A stretch of 64,000 nucleotides of DNA from Arsukibacterium sp. MJ3 (GCF_000987765.1 NZ_LAHP01000006.1:1-64000); one strand, 5' to 3'. Positions 9,602-23,871 are shown, counted from the stretch's first letter. Numbers and translations are program-made. The notes: generated from the letters alone by a model not told the origin.

Positions 9602-10953
9602 ATCGTGACTGCCGGGCACTGGCGGCGGAATGTTGTTATCAGGTGATAGATAAGGGTCGCTCATTATCTGATGTATTACCTAAAGCTCAGCTTCACATTG
9701 TTAACCCGCTGGATAAGGCGCTGTTGCAGGAAATATGTTTTGGCGTAATGCGCACTCTGCCGCAACTGGAGCAAGTGTGCACCAAGCTAATGCAAAAACC
9801 GCTGGTAAAAAACTACCGCGTTCTACAATTTTTAATTTACGTTGGTATTTACCAACTGCACTTTATGCGGGTACCCGATCATGCCGCCATTAATGCTACG
9901 GTAGAAGCCGCTCGCCATTTAAAAGGCCAGTCGCTAACCAAGTTAATTAATGGCGTTCTGCGTAACGTGCAGCGACAACCACAATTATTTGACTGTAGCC
10001 ACGCTAACCAAGCTGTGCAGTTTAATCATCCAGGCTGGTTAATTAGCGCGCTGCAAGCTGCCTATCCGGAGCAATGGCCTGCTATTTTAGCTGCCAATCA
10101 ACTCAAAGCGCCTCTGTGGTTGCGGGTCAATACTCAAAAAATAAGCAGTAACGATTTTTGCGCCGCATTGACCGCAGAAGATATTGATTGCAGCCAACCA
10201 ATCAACGCACTACCTAGTGCGGTATTACTAGCACAACCTTGCGATGTGACTGAACTGCCGGGCTATCATCAGGGTTGGTTTTCAGTGCAAGATGCCGCAG
10301 CACAATATGCCGGATGGCTGCTGGCACCGCAAAATGAGCAACGAATTCTTGATGCCTGCTGTGCCCCAGGTGGCAAAACCAGTCACTTGCTGGAATTGGC
10401 GCCAACAGCCAAGCTAACCGCGCTGGATAAAGATCCGGCGCGATTAGGGCGGGTTCGTGATAACTTGCTGCGTCTTGACCTACATGCCACGGTACTGACA
10501 GCGGATGCCGCCAACCCTACTTCATGGTGGGACGGCCAATTATTTGACAAAATATTACTAGATGTTCCTTGTTCAGCTACAGGTGTTATCCGGCGTCATC
10601 CGGATATTCGTTGGCTGCGTAAAAAAAGTGATATTGCGCCATTGGTTGAACTGCAATACCGCATTTTACAACAATGCTGGTCGTTATTGGCACCGGGTGG
10701 CCAACTGCTCTATGCTACCTGCAGTGTCTTACCCGCCGAAAATAGTCAGCAAATTAATCGGTTTCTGCAAAGCACCCCTGATGCGCACTTACAAAGCATA
10801 ACGCAACAACGCTTAATACTGTTGCCTGCCGCAGCCGCCAACCCTGAACAAGCAGAGCAGCCGGGCTGGCAATTATTACCGGGTCAGCAGAACAGTGATG
10901 GCTTTTACTATGCGCTACTGCAAAAAGCGCCACAGGATATCAACGCCGGATGA
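9598..10953 (+). CDS. rsmB: 16S rRNA (cytosine-967-C5)-methyltransferase
   Basis: A 451-residue RsmB (Sun/Fmu). A NusB-like RNA-binding domain occupies about residues 5-130, followed by an RsmB/Nop2-type SAM methyltransferase with DACCAPGGK (252-260), the general catalytic region [20 protein letters not shown] and the nucleophile cysteine in [11 protein letters not shown]. It methylates C967 of 16S rRNA. It overlaps both fmt and trkA by 4 bases, so def-fmt-rsmB-trkA is one tightly packed operon. Confidence 0.96.
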   Translation: MNRDCRALAAECCYQVIDKGRSLSDVLPKAQLHIVNPLDKALLQEICFGVMRTLPQLEQVCTKLMQKPLVKNYRVLQFLIYVGIYQLHFMRVPDHAAINATVEAARHLKGQSLTKLINGVLRNVQRQPQLFDCSHANQAVQFNHPGWLISALQAAYPEQWPAILAANQLKAPLWLRVNTQKISSNDFCAALTAEDIDCSQPINALPSAVLLAQPCDVTELPGYHQGWFSVQDAAAQYAGWLLAPQNEQRILDACCAPGGKTSHLLELAPTAKLTALDKDPARLGRVRDNLLRLDLHATVLTADAANPTSWWDGQLFDKILLDVPCSATGVIRRHPDIRWLRKKSDIAPLVELQYRILQQCWSLLAPGGQLLYATCSVLPAENSQQINRFLQSTPDAHLQSITQQRLILLPAAAANPEQAEQPGWQLLPGQQNSDGFYYALLQKAPQDINAG

Positions 10954-12326
10954 AAATCATTATTTTAGGTTCAGGTCAGGTTGGTGCCACATTGGCAGAA
11001 AACCTGGTAGGCGAGCAAAACGATATTACCCTGGTTGACACCAACCTAGAGAAATTGCGAAATTTACAGGATAGATTCGATTTGCAAGTGGTTCATGGCC
11101 ATGCCTCGCATCCCGATGTCCTGAAAAAAGCCGGCGCCGAAGATGCTGACATGATTGTAGCGGTAACTAACAGTGATGAAGTTAATATTGTGGCATGTCA
11201 GGTGGCTTACAGTATTTTTAACACTCCGCTTAAAATTGCTCGTATTCGTACTAACCAATACCTGAAATACCGTGATGAGCTATTTAATAAAGACGATATG
11301 CCAGTCGATCACTTTATTGCCCCGGAAGCGCTCGTTACCAATTACATCCGGCGCTTAATTGATTACCCAGGCGCCTTACAGGTAGTGGAATTTGCTGAAG
11401 GCAAAGTAAGCCTGGTTGCCGTTCGCGCTTACTACGGTGGTCTACTGGTTGGCCATGCGCTGTCAGCCTTAAAAGAGCACATGCCCAATATAGAAACACG
11501 GGTAGCGGCTATTTATCGGCGCGGCAATGCGATTAAACCGCTTGGCACTACGATTATTGAAGCAGATGATGAAGTGTTTTTTGTCGCCGCAACTAAACAT
11601 ATCCGGGCAGTAATGAGCGAACTACAAAAGCTCGAACGGAGTTACCGCCGTATTATGATAGCCGGCGGTGGCAATGTCGGTTTTGGCTTGGCCAGAGCGC
11701 TTGAAAAAACCCACAGCGTAAAATTAATTGAACGCAGCAAAGAGCGGGCAGAATTTCTGGCCTCAAGCCTGGACAGCACCCTGGTTTATGTTGGCGATAT
11801 TTCAGATCCAGAGTTACTAGAAGAAGAAAATGTCGAACAAATTGATGTTTTTATTGCAGTAACTAACGATGATGAAGCCAATATCATGTCGGCCATGTTG
11901 GCTAAGCGGATGGGCGCCCAGAAAACCATGGTGCTGATTAAACGTGGCGCCTATGTCGACTTATTGCAGGGTGGTGAAATTGATATCGCCATATCACCAC
12001 AGCAAGCAACCATTTCTGCGCTGTTAACCCATATCAGGCGCGGTGACATTGTTAATGTCTACTCGTTACGCCGCGGTGCTGCTGAGGCCATTGAAGCTAT
12101 AGTACGTGGCGACAGTAGCACCAGCAAAGTGGCCGGCAAAACTATTGGCAACTTAAAACTACCACCCGGCACCACCATCGGCGCCATCGTGCGCGGTGAC
12201 GAAGTGGTGATTGCACACGACAGCACAGTAATTGAAACAAACGATCATGTCATTTTGTTTATGGTGAATAAAAAGCATATTGTAGAAGTTGAAAAATTAT
12301 TCCAGGTTAGCGCCATTTTCATCTGA
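10950..12326 (+). CDS. trkA: Trk system potassium-uptake regulatory subunit TrkA
   Basis: A 458-residue peripheral membrane protein with two tandem RCK halves. Each half has an NAD-binding Rossmann domain (GSGQVG at 7-12; [11 protein letters not shown] near 238) followed by an RCK-C ligand-binding domain. It gates the TrkH potassium channel and responds to nucleotides. It overlaps rsmB by 4 bases. The partner trkH is encoded immediately downstream on the opposite strand, with a shared terminator between. Confidence 0.97.
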   Translation: MKIIILGSGQVGATLAENLVGEQNDITLVDTNLEKLRNLQDRFDLQVVHGHASHPDVLKKAGAEDADMIVAVTNSDEVNIVACQVAYSIFNTPLKIARIRTNQYLKYRDELFNKDDMPVDHFIAPEALVTNYIRRLIDYPGALQVVEFAEGKVSLVAVRAYYGGLLVGHALSALKEHMPNIETRVAAIYRRGNAIKPLGTTIIEADDEVFFVAATKHIRAVMSELQKLERSYRRIMIAGGGNVGFGLARALEKTHSVKLIERSKERAEFLASSLDSTLVYVGDISDPELLEEENVEQIDVFIAVTNDDEANIMSAMLAKRMGAQKTMVLIKRGAYVDLLQGGEIDIAISPQQATISALLTHIRRGDIVNVYSLRRGAAEAIEAIVRGDSSTSKVAGKTIGNLKLPPGTTIGAIVRGDEVVIAHDSTVIETNDHVILFMVNKKHIVEVEKLFQVSAIFI

Positions 12327-12357
12327 CGCTATTACTAAACGTTCTTACTGACAACGC

Positions 12358-12410
12358 GGCTAACCATTTTAACGATGGTGACCGCTCATTTTAATGGTTA
12401 GCCGTTTTTT
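12358..12410. terminator. Rho-independent terminator between trkA and trkH
   Basis: An 11-bp perfect stem, GGCTAACCATT (12358-12368) with AATGGTTAGCC (12393-12403), is followed by GTTTTTT. The T-run serves trkA. The convergent trkH stop lies 4 bases further on, so the hairpin lies after both genes. The loop of about 24 bases is longer than usual. Confidence 0.75.
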
Positions 12411-12413
12411 AGC

Positions 12414-13865
12414 TTAATCCCGCCAGAACGTAGGGGTAAAAAGTACCAGCAAGGTAAATATTTCCAGCCGACCAAACACCATAGCCAAGATAAGTATCCA
12501 CTTACTGGCGTCAGGGATGGCGCCAAAATTGGCGGCAACTTCACCCAAACCCGGCCCCAGGTTATTTAAGCAGGCTGCTGTCGCGGTAAACGCACTGATA
12601 TTATCCATGCCCGTTAAAATCAATGACAGCATAATGACGACAAACACCACCGCATAGGCGGCAAAAAACCCCCATACGGCTTCCACAATCCGGTCTTCTA
12701 CTGGCCGACGACCCAGCTTAATAGCATATACCGCACGGGGATGCACCAAGCGGTTGAGTTCGCGACGGCCTTGTAAGAACAACAATATAACCCGCACCAC
12801 TTTCATACCACCACCGGTAGAGCCGGCGCAGCCACCAATAAAACTAGAAAAAATTAATAAAATAGGTAAAAACAATGGCCAGGTTGAAAAGCCATCGGTG
12901 GTAAAACCTGCAGTAGTCGATATCGATACTGCCTGAAAGGCCGCATGATTAAGTGCTTCACCACCACTTTCATACACATTGGTATTTAATAATACTAAAA
13001 AACAAATAAGCACTAAGCTGGCTTGAATACCCAGGAAGACTTTAAATTCCGGATCACGAAAATATGTGGTAACACTCTTACCACGCACTGCGGCAAAGTG
13101 CAGCGGGAAATTAACTGCACTGATTAGCAAAAATACCACGCAAATCATATTAATAGTGGCGCTGTTAAAATAACCTATACTGGCGTCATAGGTTGAAAAC
13201 CCGCCAATAGCGACTGTTGAAAAGGCATGGCAGATGGCATCAAACACCGACATACCCGCCAGATAAAACGCTAACGCACAGGCTATGGTTATCGCCAAAT
13301 AGATGTACCATAAATGCTTAGCGGTATCGGCAATTCGCGGCGTCATTTTATTGTCTTTAACCGGGCCCGGAGTTTCTGCCCGATAAAGCTGCATGCCACC
13401 CACCCCTAACAATGGCAATATAGCCACAGCCAATACAATAATCCCCATGCCTCCAAGCCATTGCAGTTGTTGACGATAATACAAAATAGCTTTCGGTAAT
13501 GTTTCGATGCCGGTCAGCACCGTGGCGCCGGTGGTGGTTAAGCCAGAAAAAGCCTCAAAAAAGGCATCAGCCGGCCCCAAATCAGGATTACTGGCGAGTA
13601 ACAGCGGAATAGCGCTCACCGCCCCTAATACCGTCCAGAACAGCACAACAATTAAGAAGCCGTCACGTACTTTTAACTCTGAACGATAGCCGCGGTTAGG
13701 GTACCAGATGCTAAAACCCATCGCTAAACATACAATAAACGATAAAATAAAGGGAACACCTGCACCGTCTTTATAACCAAAAGCCACTAATGCCGGCGGG
13801 ATCATGGTGATACTGAAAATAGCAACCAGTAAGCCCAGGATCCGAATAATAGAGCGATATTGCAT
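12414..13865 (-). CDS. trkH: Trk system potassium-uptake channel subunit TrkH
   Basis: A 483-residue inner-membrane channel with about ten membrane segments and four pore loops carrying the selectivity-filter glycines (for example SGLTTTGATVLTG, STVAIGGFSTYDAS, STTAGFTTDGFS and AACLNNLGPGLGE). Together with TrkA it forms the low-affinity, high-rate potassium uptake system. The length matches TrkH/TrkG (about 485). It converges with trkA, a common Trk arrangement. pepQ lies 19 bases upstream in the same direction and may be cotranscribed. Confidence 0.97.
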   Translation of the reverse strand: MQYRSIIRILGLLVAIFSITMIPPALVAFGYKDGAGVPFILSFIVCLAMGFSIWYPNRGYRSELKVRDGFLIVVLFWTVLGAVSAIPLLLASNPDLGPADAFFEAFSGLTTTGATVLTGIETLPKAILYYRQQLQWLGGMGIIVLAVAILPLLGVGGMQLYRAETPGPVKDNKMTPRIADTAKHLWYIYLAITIACALAFYLAGMSVFDAICHAFSTVAIGGFSTYDASIGYFNSATINMICVVFLLISAVNFPLHFAAVRGKSVTTYFRDPEFKVFLGIQASLVLICFLVLLNTNVYESGGEALNHAAFQAVSISTTAGFTTDGFSTWPLFLPILLIFSSFIGGCAGSTGGGMKVVRVILLFLQGRRELNRLVHPRAVYAIKLGRRPVEDRIVEAVWGFFAAYAVVFVVIMLSLILTGMDNISAFTATAACLNNLGPGLGEVAANFGAIPDASKWILILAMVFGRLEIFTLLVLFTPTFWRD

Positions 13866-13884
13866 AGCGTCCCTTAGCGCCCCG

Positions 13885-15219
<1,335 letters not shown>

Positions 15220-15255
15220 TTAATAATTGTGTTTCTGATGAACGCAATAGTAGCA

Positions 15256-17208
15256 CTATTCCACTATCACCCCAATCTTCATGGCCACCAGCGGTTTAAA
15301 AACATCCTGCGCCACATTCATCCGTATATTGTATATCTGATAATACGCCATAACGGCTTTTACATATTCGCGGGTTTCCCGGTATGGAATAGTTTCAACC
15401 CACACATCAGCCGGCAAGGCATAATCCTGGGGGATCCACTGCATAACCCGCCGATAACCAGCATTATACGCGGCAGTGGCTTTTAACAAGTTGCCGTCGT
15501 TGCGCCGCTTTAAGTAATTCAGGTAGTCGCTACCATAATCAATATTGATGACCGGGTTGTACAGTTGACGAATTTGCACCTGTTTTTTGGCAATGTCGTT
15601 GGCAGTGCCCGGCATAATCTGCATTAAACCACGAGCACCGGCTGGCGAATTTGCATCGGCCATAAACGAGCTTTCACGCCGGGCAATCGCCATACTCCAG
15701 CCCGAGTCAATATTAAATTTATCCGCCGATAATTGCATTTCCTGCTGATACGCTAATGGGAACCGCAATTCAACATCATCCCAATACCCCACATCGGCCA
15801 GCGAAAAAATGGCCTGCTCGTGCCATTGCAACTGGCTGGCCAATTTAGCCGAGGTAATTTTTTGTTGCTGATCAGAGTTAACTTGTAAGTGATTCCATTC
15901 ACGCCGCGCTTCTGTCAACCGGCCCAGTGCCAGCCATTGCTGCGCGCGCTGCACCGCAGGATGCTGGCGTAATTGGCTAATCTCTGCATCACTTACTTGC
16001 ACTGGGTTATGGGCCAAACTCGGCGGCAAGCCCAACTTAGCCGCCGCCATAAAACCATAATAATGGCGCTGACGAGCTATTTCGGTAAATTCAGCATTGG
16101 CCTGTTCTGTATTACCCTGCTCTTCCAATGCGCGGGCCCGCCAGTATCGCCAGTTAATATCTCCTTGTAATTCCGCTGGCAATGCTTCCACCACCTGCTG
16201 TACTTTTGGCCAGTCTAGTTCGCGTAGCGCATGAGCCACCTGCCATTGCGCCAGGTTAGCATCAAATAGCTCGGGTGGAAGCGTGGTTAGCCAGTTGTCG
16301 GCCCGGCTATCGCCTTTACTGGCTAACGCTATGGCAAACTGACGCTGTACATCCAACCGCTGCGCTCTAGTAAAATAGGGGTCATTAACATGACGTTGCC
16401 AAGTTTTTAGGGCTTGATCCGGTGAGCGCCAGATCAACCGTTTTAAACCATAGGCTAAAATATCCCGCTCGGTAATATGTTTACCGGGGAAAAATTTCGC
16501 CCCGGCTATTACCGCAGGGTTATGCCGGGTTTTTTGCCATAAATCGGCTAAATACTGCTCGTTGGTCGGTAATAAGGTTTTTAAATAGGGGATCAGCTGA
16601 GCATCGCCGCCTTCAGCTGCCAATTGTAGACGGTGACGAATGGTTTCAGGTTGTAACGGATTACTTTTGCGCCATGCACTAAACAATGGGTCACAAGCCC
16701 GCGGTTGCGATTTACCCTCGGTCCACAATTGCTGCGTTTGCCGCCAGATATCCTCCGTAGCTAACGTCTTGGTTTGTAACTGAAACCGCAGAGCCAGACA
16801 CGTTAGTTCTGGATCTGATGAACCAGGAAAATTAGCCAAAAACCGCTCAGCCTGTTGTTGCTCAGCCAGTCGCATCAACCAAGGTCGGCGCAGTGGCCAG
16901 TCCATTGGGGTACCCTGATACTGCTGTAAAAACGTTTCTATCGCCTCGTGGGCATTCAGTAAATTTTGCAGCCTTCTTAAGCGCAAATAAGGCTGTAAAG
17001 GATAATCAGCTAGTTCGGCCAGCCAGGCATCAGCCTGGGTGCGGCTTACGTTACCAATACTGTTTTCCAGCGTTGTAAAGCGCTCACGCTGCTGTTGTAA
17101 CTTATCCTGTTCAGCCGCACCGACTGTAAATGCGCAGGACACCACCGCAGTGGTTATTAATAATGCACGAAAACCAATCACGACATACCTCTGTAAACAG
17201 CGAAACAT
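15256..17208 (-). CDS. slt: Soluble lytic murein transglycosylase
   Basis: A 650-residue periplasmic enzyme (Slt70 type) that cleaves the glycan strands of peptidoglycan, forming 1,6-anhydromuramic ends. A signal peptide spans about residues 1-31 (ending VGAAEQ). A long alpha-superhelical U/L region follows. The C-terminal SLT catalytic domain starts near residue 500 with the catalytic Glu in RRESSFMADANSPAGARG, then GLMQIMPGTA and ATAAYNAGYRR. Length equals E. coli Slt (645). It is transcribed divergently from fadB. Confidence 0.95.
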   Translation of the reverse strand: MFRCLQRYVVIGFRALLITTAVVSCAFTVGAAEQDKLQQQRERFTTLENSIGNVSRTQADAWLAELADYPLQPYLRLRRLQNLLNAHEAIETFLQQYQGTPMDWPLRRPWLMRLAEQQQAERFLANFPGSSDPELTCLALRFQLQTKTLATEDIWRQTQQLWTEGKSQPRACDPLFSAWRKSNPLQPETIRHRLQLAAEGGDAQLIPYLKTLLPTNEQYLADLWQKTRHNPAVIAGAKFFPGKHITERDILAYGLKRLIWRSPDQALKTWQRHVNDPYFTRAQRLDVQRQFAIALASKGDSRADNWLTTLPPELFDANLAQWQVAHALRELDWPKVQQVVEALPAELQGDINWRYWRARALEEQGNTEQANAEFTEIARQRHYYGFMAAAKLGLPPSLAHNPVQVSDAEISQLRQHPAVQRAQQWLALGRLTEARREWNHLQVNSDQQQKITSAKLASQLQWHEQAIFSLADVGYWDDVELRFPLAYQQEMQLSADKFNIDSGWSMAIARRESSFMADANSPAGARGLMQIMPGTANDIAKKQVQIRQLYNPVINIDYGSDYLNYLKRRNDGNLLKATAAYNAGYRRVMQWIPQDYALPADVWVETIPYRETREYVKAVMAYYQIYNIRMNVAQDVFKPLVAMKIGVIVE

Positions 17209-17249
17209 GAAAAAACAACTATAGTTACTGGCACTGTTTAACTGACTTA

Positions 17250-17267
17250 TTCAAACACCTGTTTAAA
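17250..17267. promoter_or_regulatory. Candidate PsrA/FadR-type operator upstream of fadBA
   Basis: The inverted repeat TTCAAACACCTGTTTAAA lies about 100 bases before the fadB ATG in the slt-fadB divergent gap. It fits the published PsrA pattern (G/C)AAAC-N2-4-GTTT(G/C) except for the last base. PsrA represses fatty-acid degradation genes in many gammaproteobacteria. The regulator gene is not in this window, so the assignment is by motif only. Confidence 0.45.
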
Positions 17268-17367
17268 TAACGGTTGAAATTTTCAGTAAAGCACGACACA
17301 CTGAGCCAGTTAACCTCATCGTACCAGTTGCGACAACCACCCCACAACGCGACCAAGGAGCATATTT

Positions 17368-20701
<3,334 letters not shown>

Positions 20702-20743
20702 GCTGGCAGCAAGATGCTGGTAGCTAAAAGCACAATCGCATAG

Positions 20744-20775
20744 AATAAGGGCCGTTTTAACGGCCCTTATTTTTT
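20744..20775 (+). terminator. Rho-independent terminator of fadBA
   Basis: AATAAGGGCCGTT (20744-20756) pairs perfectly with AACGGCCCTTATT (20759-20771), followed by T residues. It ends the fadBA transcript and separates it from the palindromic element and tusA. Confidence 0.88.
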
Positions 20776-20788
20776 GGCTGATTTATTA

Positions 20789-21014
20789 AGTGTTGTGTTA
20801 GCTGGCGATGACTGGAACCCCACTGGCACAGCCACAGAGTGTCTGAGTGAGGGCGCTAGCCCGAGCGACAAATTCGTCAGGAACGAATTTGAACAGCTTT
20901 AGCTGGCTCCTGCGAAGAGCAGGAAGCCCGGAGTAGTTGCTCTAGCGAACACAGTGGGTTTTGCAACCTACAGCCGTAACCTGAAGAGTGCATTATGCGC
21001 CGGCGGGCAACACT
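20789..21014. repeat. 226-bp palindromic element of unknown nature (MITE-like or structured RNA)
   Basis: This gene-free stretch between the fadA terminator and tusA is full of short inverted repeats. The ends pair: AGTGTTG (20789-20795) with CAACACT (21008-21014), and just inside GCTGGCG (20801-20807) with CGCCGGC (20998-21004, one wobble). Inside are four hairpins in a row: GGGC/GCCC (20851-20862), AAATTCGT/ACGAATTT (20870-20890), CAGCT/AGCTG (20894-20905) and GGCTCCTGC/GCAGG-AGCC (20905-20928, one bulge). No open reading frame of note lies within it. Terminal pairing plus serial hairpins suits a non-autonomous mobile element or a folded RNA. I recognise no named family. Confidence 0.45.
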
Positions 21015-21044
21015 AAGTTTTATTAGATGATTATCGGAGTAAAG

Positions 21045-21293
21045 ATGGACCCGCTTTTTAACAGCGCCACCCACACCCTAGATGCCATAGGCCTGCGCTG
21101 CCCCGAGCCGGTAATGATGACTCGCTTAACTATTCGAAAAATGCAAGTCGGTGACACTTTGCTGATCATCGCCGACGACCCGGCCACCACCCGCGATATC
21201 CCCGCATTTTGCCGCTTTATGGATCATCAGTTACTGGCCAGCGATACAAGCGTGTTGCCGTATCGGTATTTGGTGAAAAAGAGTAAGAATTAA
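21045..21293 (+). CDS. tusA: Sulfurtransferase TusA
   Basis: An 82-residue TusA (SirA) that carries persulfide sulfur on Cys19, here in [13 protein letters not shown], and passes it on for mnm5s2U34 tRNA thiolation and other pathways. The conserved continuation [17 protein letters not shown] is intact. The ATG at 21045 was preferred to the in-frame one at 21027 because CGGAGTAAAG precedes it and the resulting length matches E. coli (81). The palindromic element ends 30 bases upstream. Confidence 0.94.
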   Translation: MDPLFNSATHTLDAIGLRCPEPVMMTRLTIRKMQVGDTLLIIADDPATTRDIPAFCRFMDHQLLASDTSVLPYRYLVKKSKN

Positions 21294-21341
21294 AATAAAA
21301 ATCACTATTTTGTTTAGTTACACTACCTTGCAGCACTCAAC

Positions 21342-21370
21342 TTGACTTGAATACACCAATTTTATACTGT
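21342..21370 (+). promoter_or_regulatory. Candidate promoter upstream of the GAF-domain gene
   Basis: TTGACT (21342-21347) is followed by TACTGT at 17-bp spacing (21365-21370), overlapping a better TATACT at 15-bp spacing. It is the only reasonable sigma-70-like pair in the tusA-GAF gap and would leave a leader of about 150 bases. Confidence 0.35.
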
Positions 21371-21404
21371 TTACGTTGTATGTCATGCTATGGAGTAGCG
21401 TGTA

Positions 21405-21482
21405 ATGTTGTGGCTTTTAATTAAAGATTCGATGCCGATTAAAGCGATAGTGGCAAAATCGGCTAAAACCATTTATTTTTAG
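21405..21482 (+). CDS. Possible 25-residue leader peptide or small ORF
   Basis: An ATG with GGAG 9 bases ahead opens a 25-codon frame (MLWLLIKDSMPIKAIVAKSA, ending KTIYF) that closes 46 bases before the GAF gene start. It has a hydrophobic start and a basic end. Composition and position permit a small protein or a leader peptide, but nothing beyond the ribosome-binding site supports expression. Confidence 0.2.
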   Translation: MLWLLIKDSMPIKAIVAKSAKTIYF

Positions 21483-21528
21483 TGTTACGCCGGTGTTTCA
21501 CTTTGCTATCTTGGAGATTAACGTTGTT

Positions 21529-22023
21529 ATGGAACCTTATATGTCATCCGATCTTGGGCAACTTCGCCATGCATTACAAAATCAGAACATTTCAAACAGC
21601 GAAGCCCGGCAGCAAATACTGCAGTGCTGCCTTGCTGATCTGAAAATTCAGCAAGTTGGATTATGGCTATTTACCGATGATGATTTGCTACGCTGTGAAA
21701 TGTTGCTAGATAAAGACACTGGCTTTAGTCAGGAACCGCTGCTAATCGACCGCTGGAGTTTTCCGGGATACTTTGCCGCACTAGATCAGAAAAAAGTGAT
21801 ACGGGCGGTAGATGCACAGAACGACCCTGCTACCAAAGATCTAACCGAGTTATTTTTAAAACCATTTAATATTAAATCGTTACTCGATGTGCCTATTTAT
21901 CGTGGCGACAAACTCAGCGGCATTATTTGCTGTGAACAAACCGCGGTGATTAAACGCTGGACTGACGATGAAGTTGCTTTTGTTAGTGCCGTGGCCGATT
22001 TATACCGCTCACGTTTTAGTTAG
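21529..22023 (+). CDS. GAF-domain protein
   Basis: A 164-residue soluble protein consisting of one GAF domain (about residues 20-160). It shows the family pattern of an N-terminal helix, VGLWLFTDDDLLRCEMLLD, a central SLLDVPIYRGDKLSGIICCEQ and a final WTDDEVAFVSAVADLYRSRF helix. GAF domains bind small ligands or chromophores; no output domain is attached, so the role is unknown. The start is uncertain: ATG 21529 has GGAG 12 bases ahead, ATG 21541 is possible, and a GTG at 21493 would extend it by 12 residues. Confidence 0.75.
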   Translation: MEPYMSSDLGQLRHALQNQNISNSEARQQILQCCLADLKIQQVGLWLFTDDDLLRCEMLLDKDTGFSQEPLLIDRWSFPGYFAALDQKKVIRAVDAQNDPATKDLTELFLKPFNIKSLLDVPIYRGDKLSGIICCEQTAVIKRWTDDEVAFVSAVADLYRSRFS

Positions 22024-22130
22024 TGCATTTTAATGCTAATTGCTGGCGTTAGTTTTCAAGCCTTGGCACACTGGTTTTAGTACTCTACATCCAGACCAGA
22101 GCTTTAGGTTATAACAATTTAGGATACGCT

Positions 22131-23723
22131 ATGCGCCAGCATCTGCTGCTTTGCACCCTACTATTAACTTTTACTACCATGGCTAGCTTACCCGCTATGG
22201 CAGAGACTGCTGAACGCACCCCATCCGCACCCGAGCGAAACCAGGGTGAGGGCCCTTATAAGCGACTAATTCTTCGCGGTGGCACGTTAATTAGTGGCGA
22301 GGGCGCACCGGCAATAGGCCCGGTAGATATTGTTATTGAAAACGATAGGATTAGCCAGGTAGTGATAGTGGGCTACCCCGAAGTGCCGGTGTTAAACGAA
22401 GGCAGACCAAAGGCCAACGCCGGTGATATCGAAATGGACGTTAGTGACATGTATATTCTGCCTGGCTTTGTTGATATGCATGGCCATATTGGCGGCTCGG
22501 CCAACAGTATTCCGGCCGAGTATGTGTTTAAGCTTTGGCTGGCACATGGCATTACCACCGTGCGCGAGCCGGGTAGTTTTAACGGCCTGGCTTGGACCTT
22601 AAAACACGTTAAAGCCTCAGCTAGAAACAGCATAGTGGCGCCGCGCATTGTGCCTTATGTCGGCTTTGGTCAGGGTTTGGCCCAACCGGTGTTTAACCCT
22701 GATCAGGCAAGAAAGTGGGTTAAAGATGTTAAAAAGGCTGGTGCTGCCGGTATTAAGTTTTTTGGTGCTACTCCAGCTATTATGGCAGCCGCATTGGATG
22801 AAGCCGATAAGCAACAACTTGGTACTATGATGCACCATGCGCAGCTTAATGTAGCACGCACCAACGTCCTTGATAGCGCCCGTATGGGGTTAGGCTCAAT
22901 GGAGCATTGGTATGGCTTACCTGAAGCACTGTTTAACGGCCAGGTCATTCAAAACTATCCGGTAAACTATAATTATCAAAATGAGCAAGACCGCTTTGCC
23001 GCAGCGGGTGAGTTATGGGCTCAAACTGCAGCACCAGGCTCTGATAAATGGAATGCCGTACGCGACGAGCTAATTAAACTAGACTTTACCATTAATCCCA
23101 CCCTGACCATTTACGAAGCCAGCCGTAATGCCGCGGCACAGCGCAATGCAGAGTGGCATCAGGATTATACGCTGCCCACCTTAACCCGTTTTTTCACTCC
23201 AAATCGCTATGCACATGGCTCATATTGGTTTGATTGGACCACAGAGAACGAAGTGCGTTGGCGTGAAAATTATCGGATTTGGATGCAATTTTTGCAAGAT
23301 TTCAAGAATCACGGTGGCCGTATAACCACAGGCTCAGATGCCGGTTATATTTATAAAATTTACGGCTTTGCGTTTATTCAGGAACTAGAGCTATTACGTG
23401 AAGCCGGCTTTAATCCGTTAGAAGTTATTCAATCTGCTACCCTAAATGGTGCAATTGCCTTAGGGTTAGAGCAAGAGATTGGCAGTGTGGTGCCCGGTAA
23501 AAAAGCTGACTTGGTGATTGTTGCTGAAAACCCGCTAGCCAACTTTAAGGTATTGTACGGCACTGGCCACTACCGCCTTAATGCTGACAATCAGGCGGTA
23601 AGGACTCAGGGTGTTCGCTACACGATTAAAGATGGCATTGTATACGACGCACAACAACTGCTAGCTGATGTTAGGGCACTGGTAGAGCATGCTAAAGCAG
23701 TTGTGCAGCAGGCAGAGCAATAA
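22131..23723 (+). CDS. Secreted metal-dependent amidohydrolase
   Basis: A 530-residue exported member of the amidohydrolase superfamily. The signal peptide spans residues 1-24 (LPAMA/E). Metal-site features follow the usual order: HGH at 117-119 (GFVDMHGHIG), a lysine in GIKFFG (Lys209) that could be carbamylated, histidines near 235 and 259 (MMHHAQL, SMEHWYG), and TGSDAGY near 396. The C-terminal GSVVPGKKADLVIV strand is typical of imidazolonepropionase- and prolidase-like branches. The substrate cannot be read from the sequence. AGGA precedes the ATG, and the gene stands alone between a 107-bp gap and a terminator. Confidence 0.85.
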   Translation: MRQHLLLCTLLLTFTTMASLPAMAETAERTPSAPERNQGEGPYKRLILRGGTLISGEGAPAIGPVDIVIENDRISQVVIVGYPEVPVLNEGRPKANAGDIEMDVSDMYILPGFVDMHGHIGGSANSIPAEYVFKLWLAHGITTVREPGSFNGLAWTLKHVKASARNSIVAPRIVPYVGFGQGLAQPVFNPDQARKWVKDVKKAGAAGIKFFGATPAIMAAALDEADKQQLGTMMHHAQLNVARTNVLDSARMGLGSMEHWYGLPEALFNGQVIQNYPVNYNYQNEQDRFAAAGELWAQTAAPGSDKWNAVRDELIKLDFTINPTLTIYEASRNAAAQRNAEWHQDYTLPTLTRFFTPNRYAHGSYWFDWTTENEVRWRENYRIWMQFLQDFKNHGGRITTGSDAGYIYKIYGFAFIQELELLREAGFNPLEVIQSATLNGAIALGLEQEIGSVVPGKKADLVIVAENPLANFKVLYGTGHYRLNADNQAVRTQGVRYTIKDGIVYDAQQLLADVRALVEHAKAVVQQAEQ

Positions 23724-23807
23724 AATTATTACGGTTTGCTTAAAAAGCTTACCTGCCGTTTGTTACTCTAGAAATAGTGTTTATTTTAAAAATTGATTTA
23801 TTTAACA

Positions 23808-23837
23808 AAAAAGCCAGCGATTAAGCTGGCTTTTTTT
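23808..23837. terminator. Bidirectional terminator between amidohydrolase and glyS
   Basis: AAGCCAGC (23811-23818) pairs with GCTGGCTT (23825-23832) around a 6-base loop, with A-rich DNA on the left and seven T residues on the right. The symmetry suits both the rightward amidohydrolase gene and the leftward glyS, which ends at 23872. Confidence 0.85.
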
Positions 23838-23871
23838 ATTTAACATTCGGCAGAGTTACTGTTGCAGGGCG

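Noticed and set aside
20789-21014. Integron attC site or VCR-type repeat before tusA
   Set aside because: No GTTRRRY/RYYYAAC core pair closes the element, there is no integrase or cassette, and only one copy is in the window.
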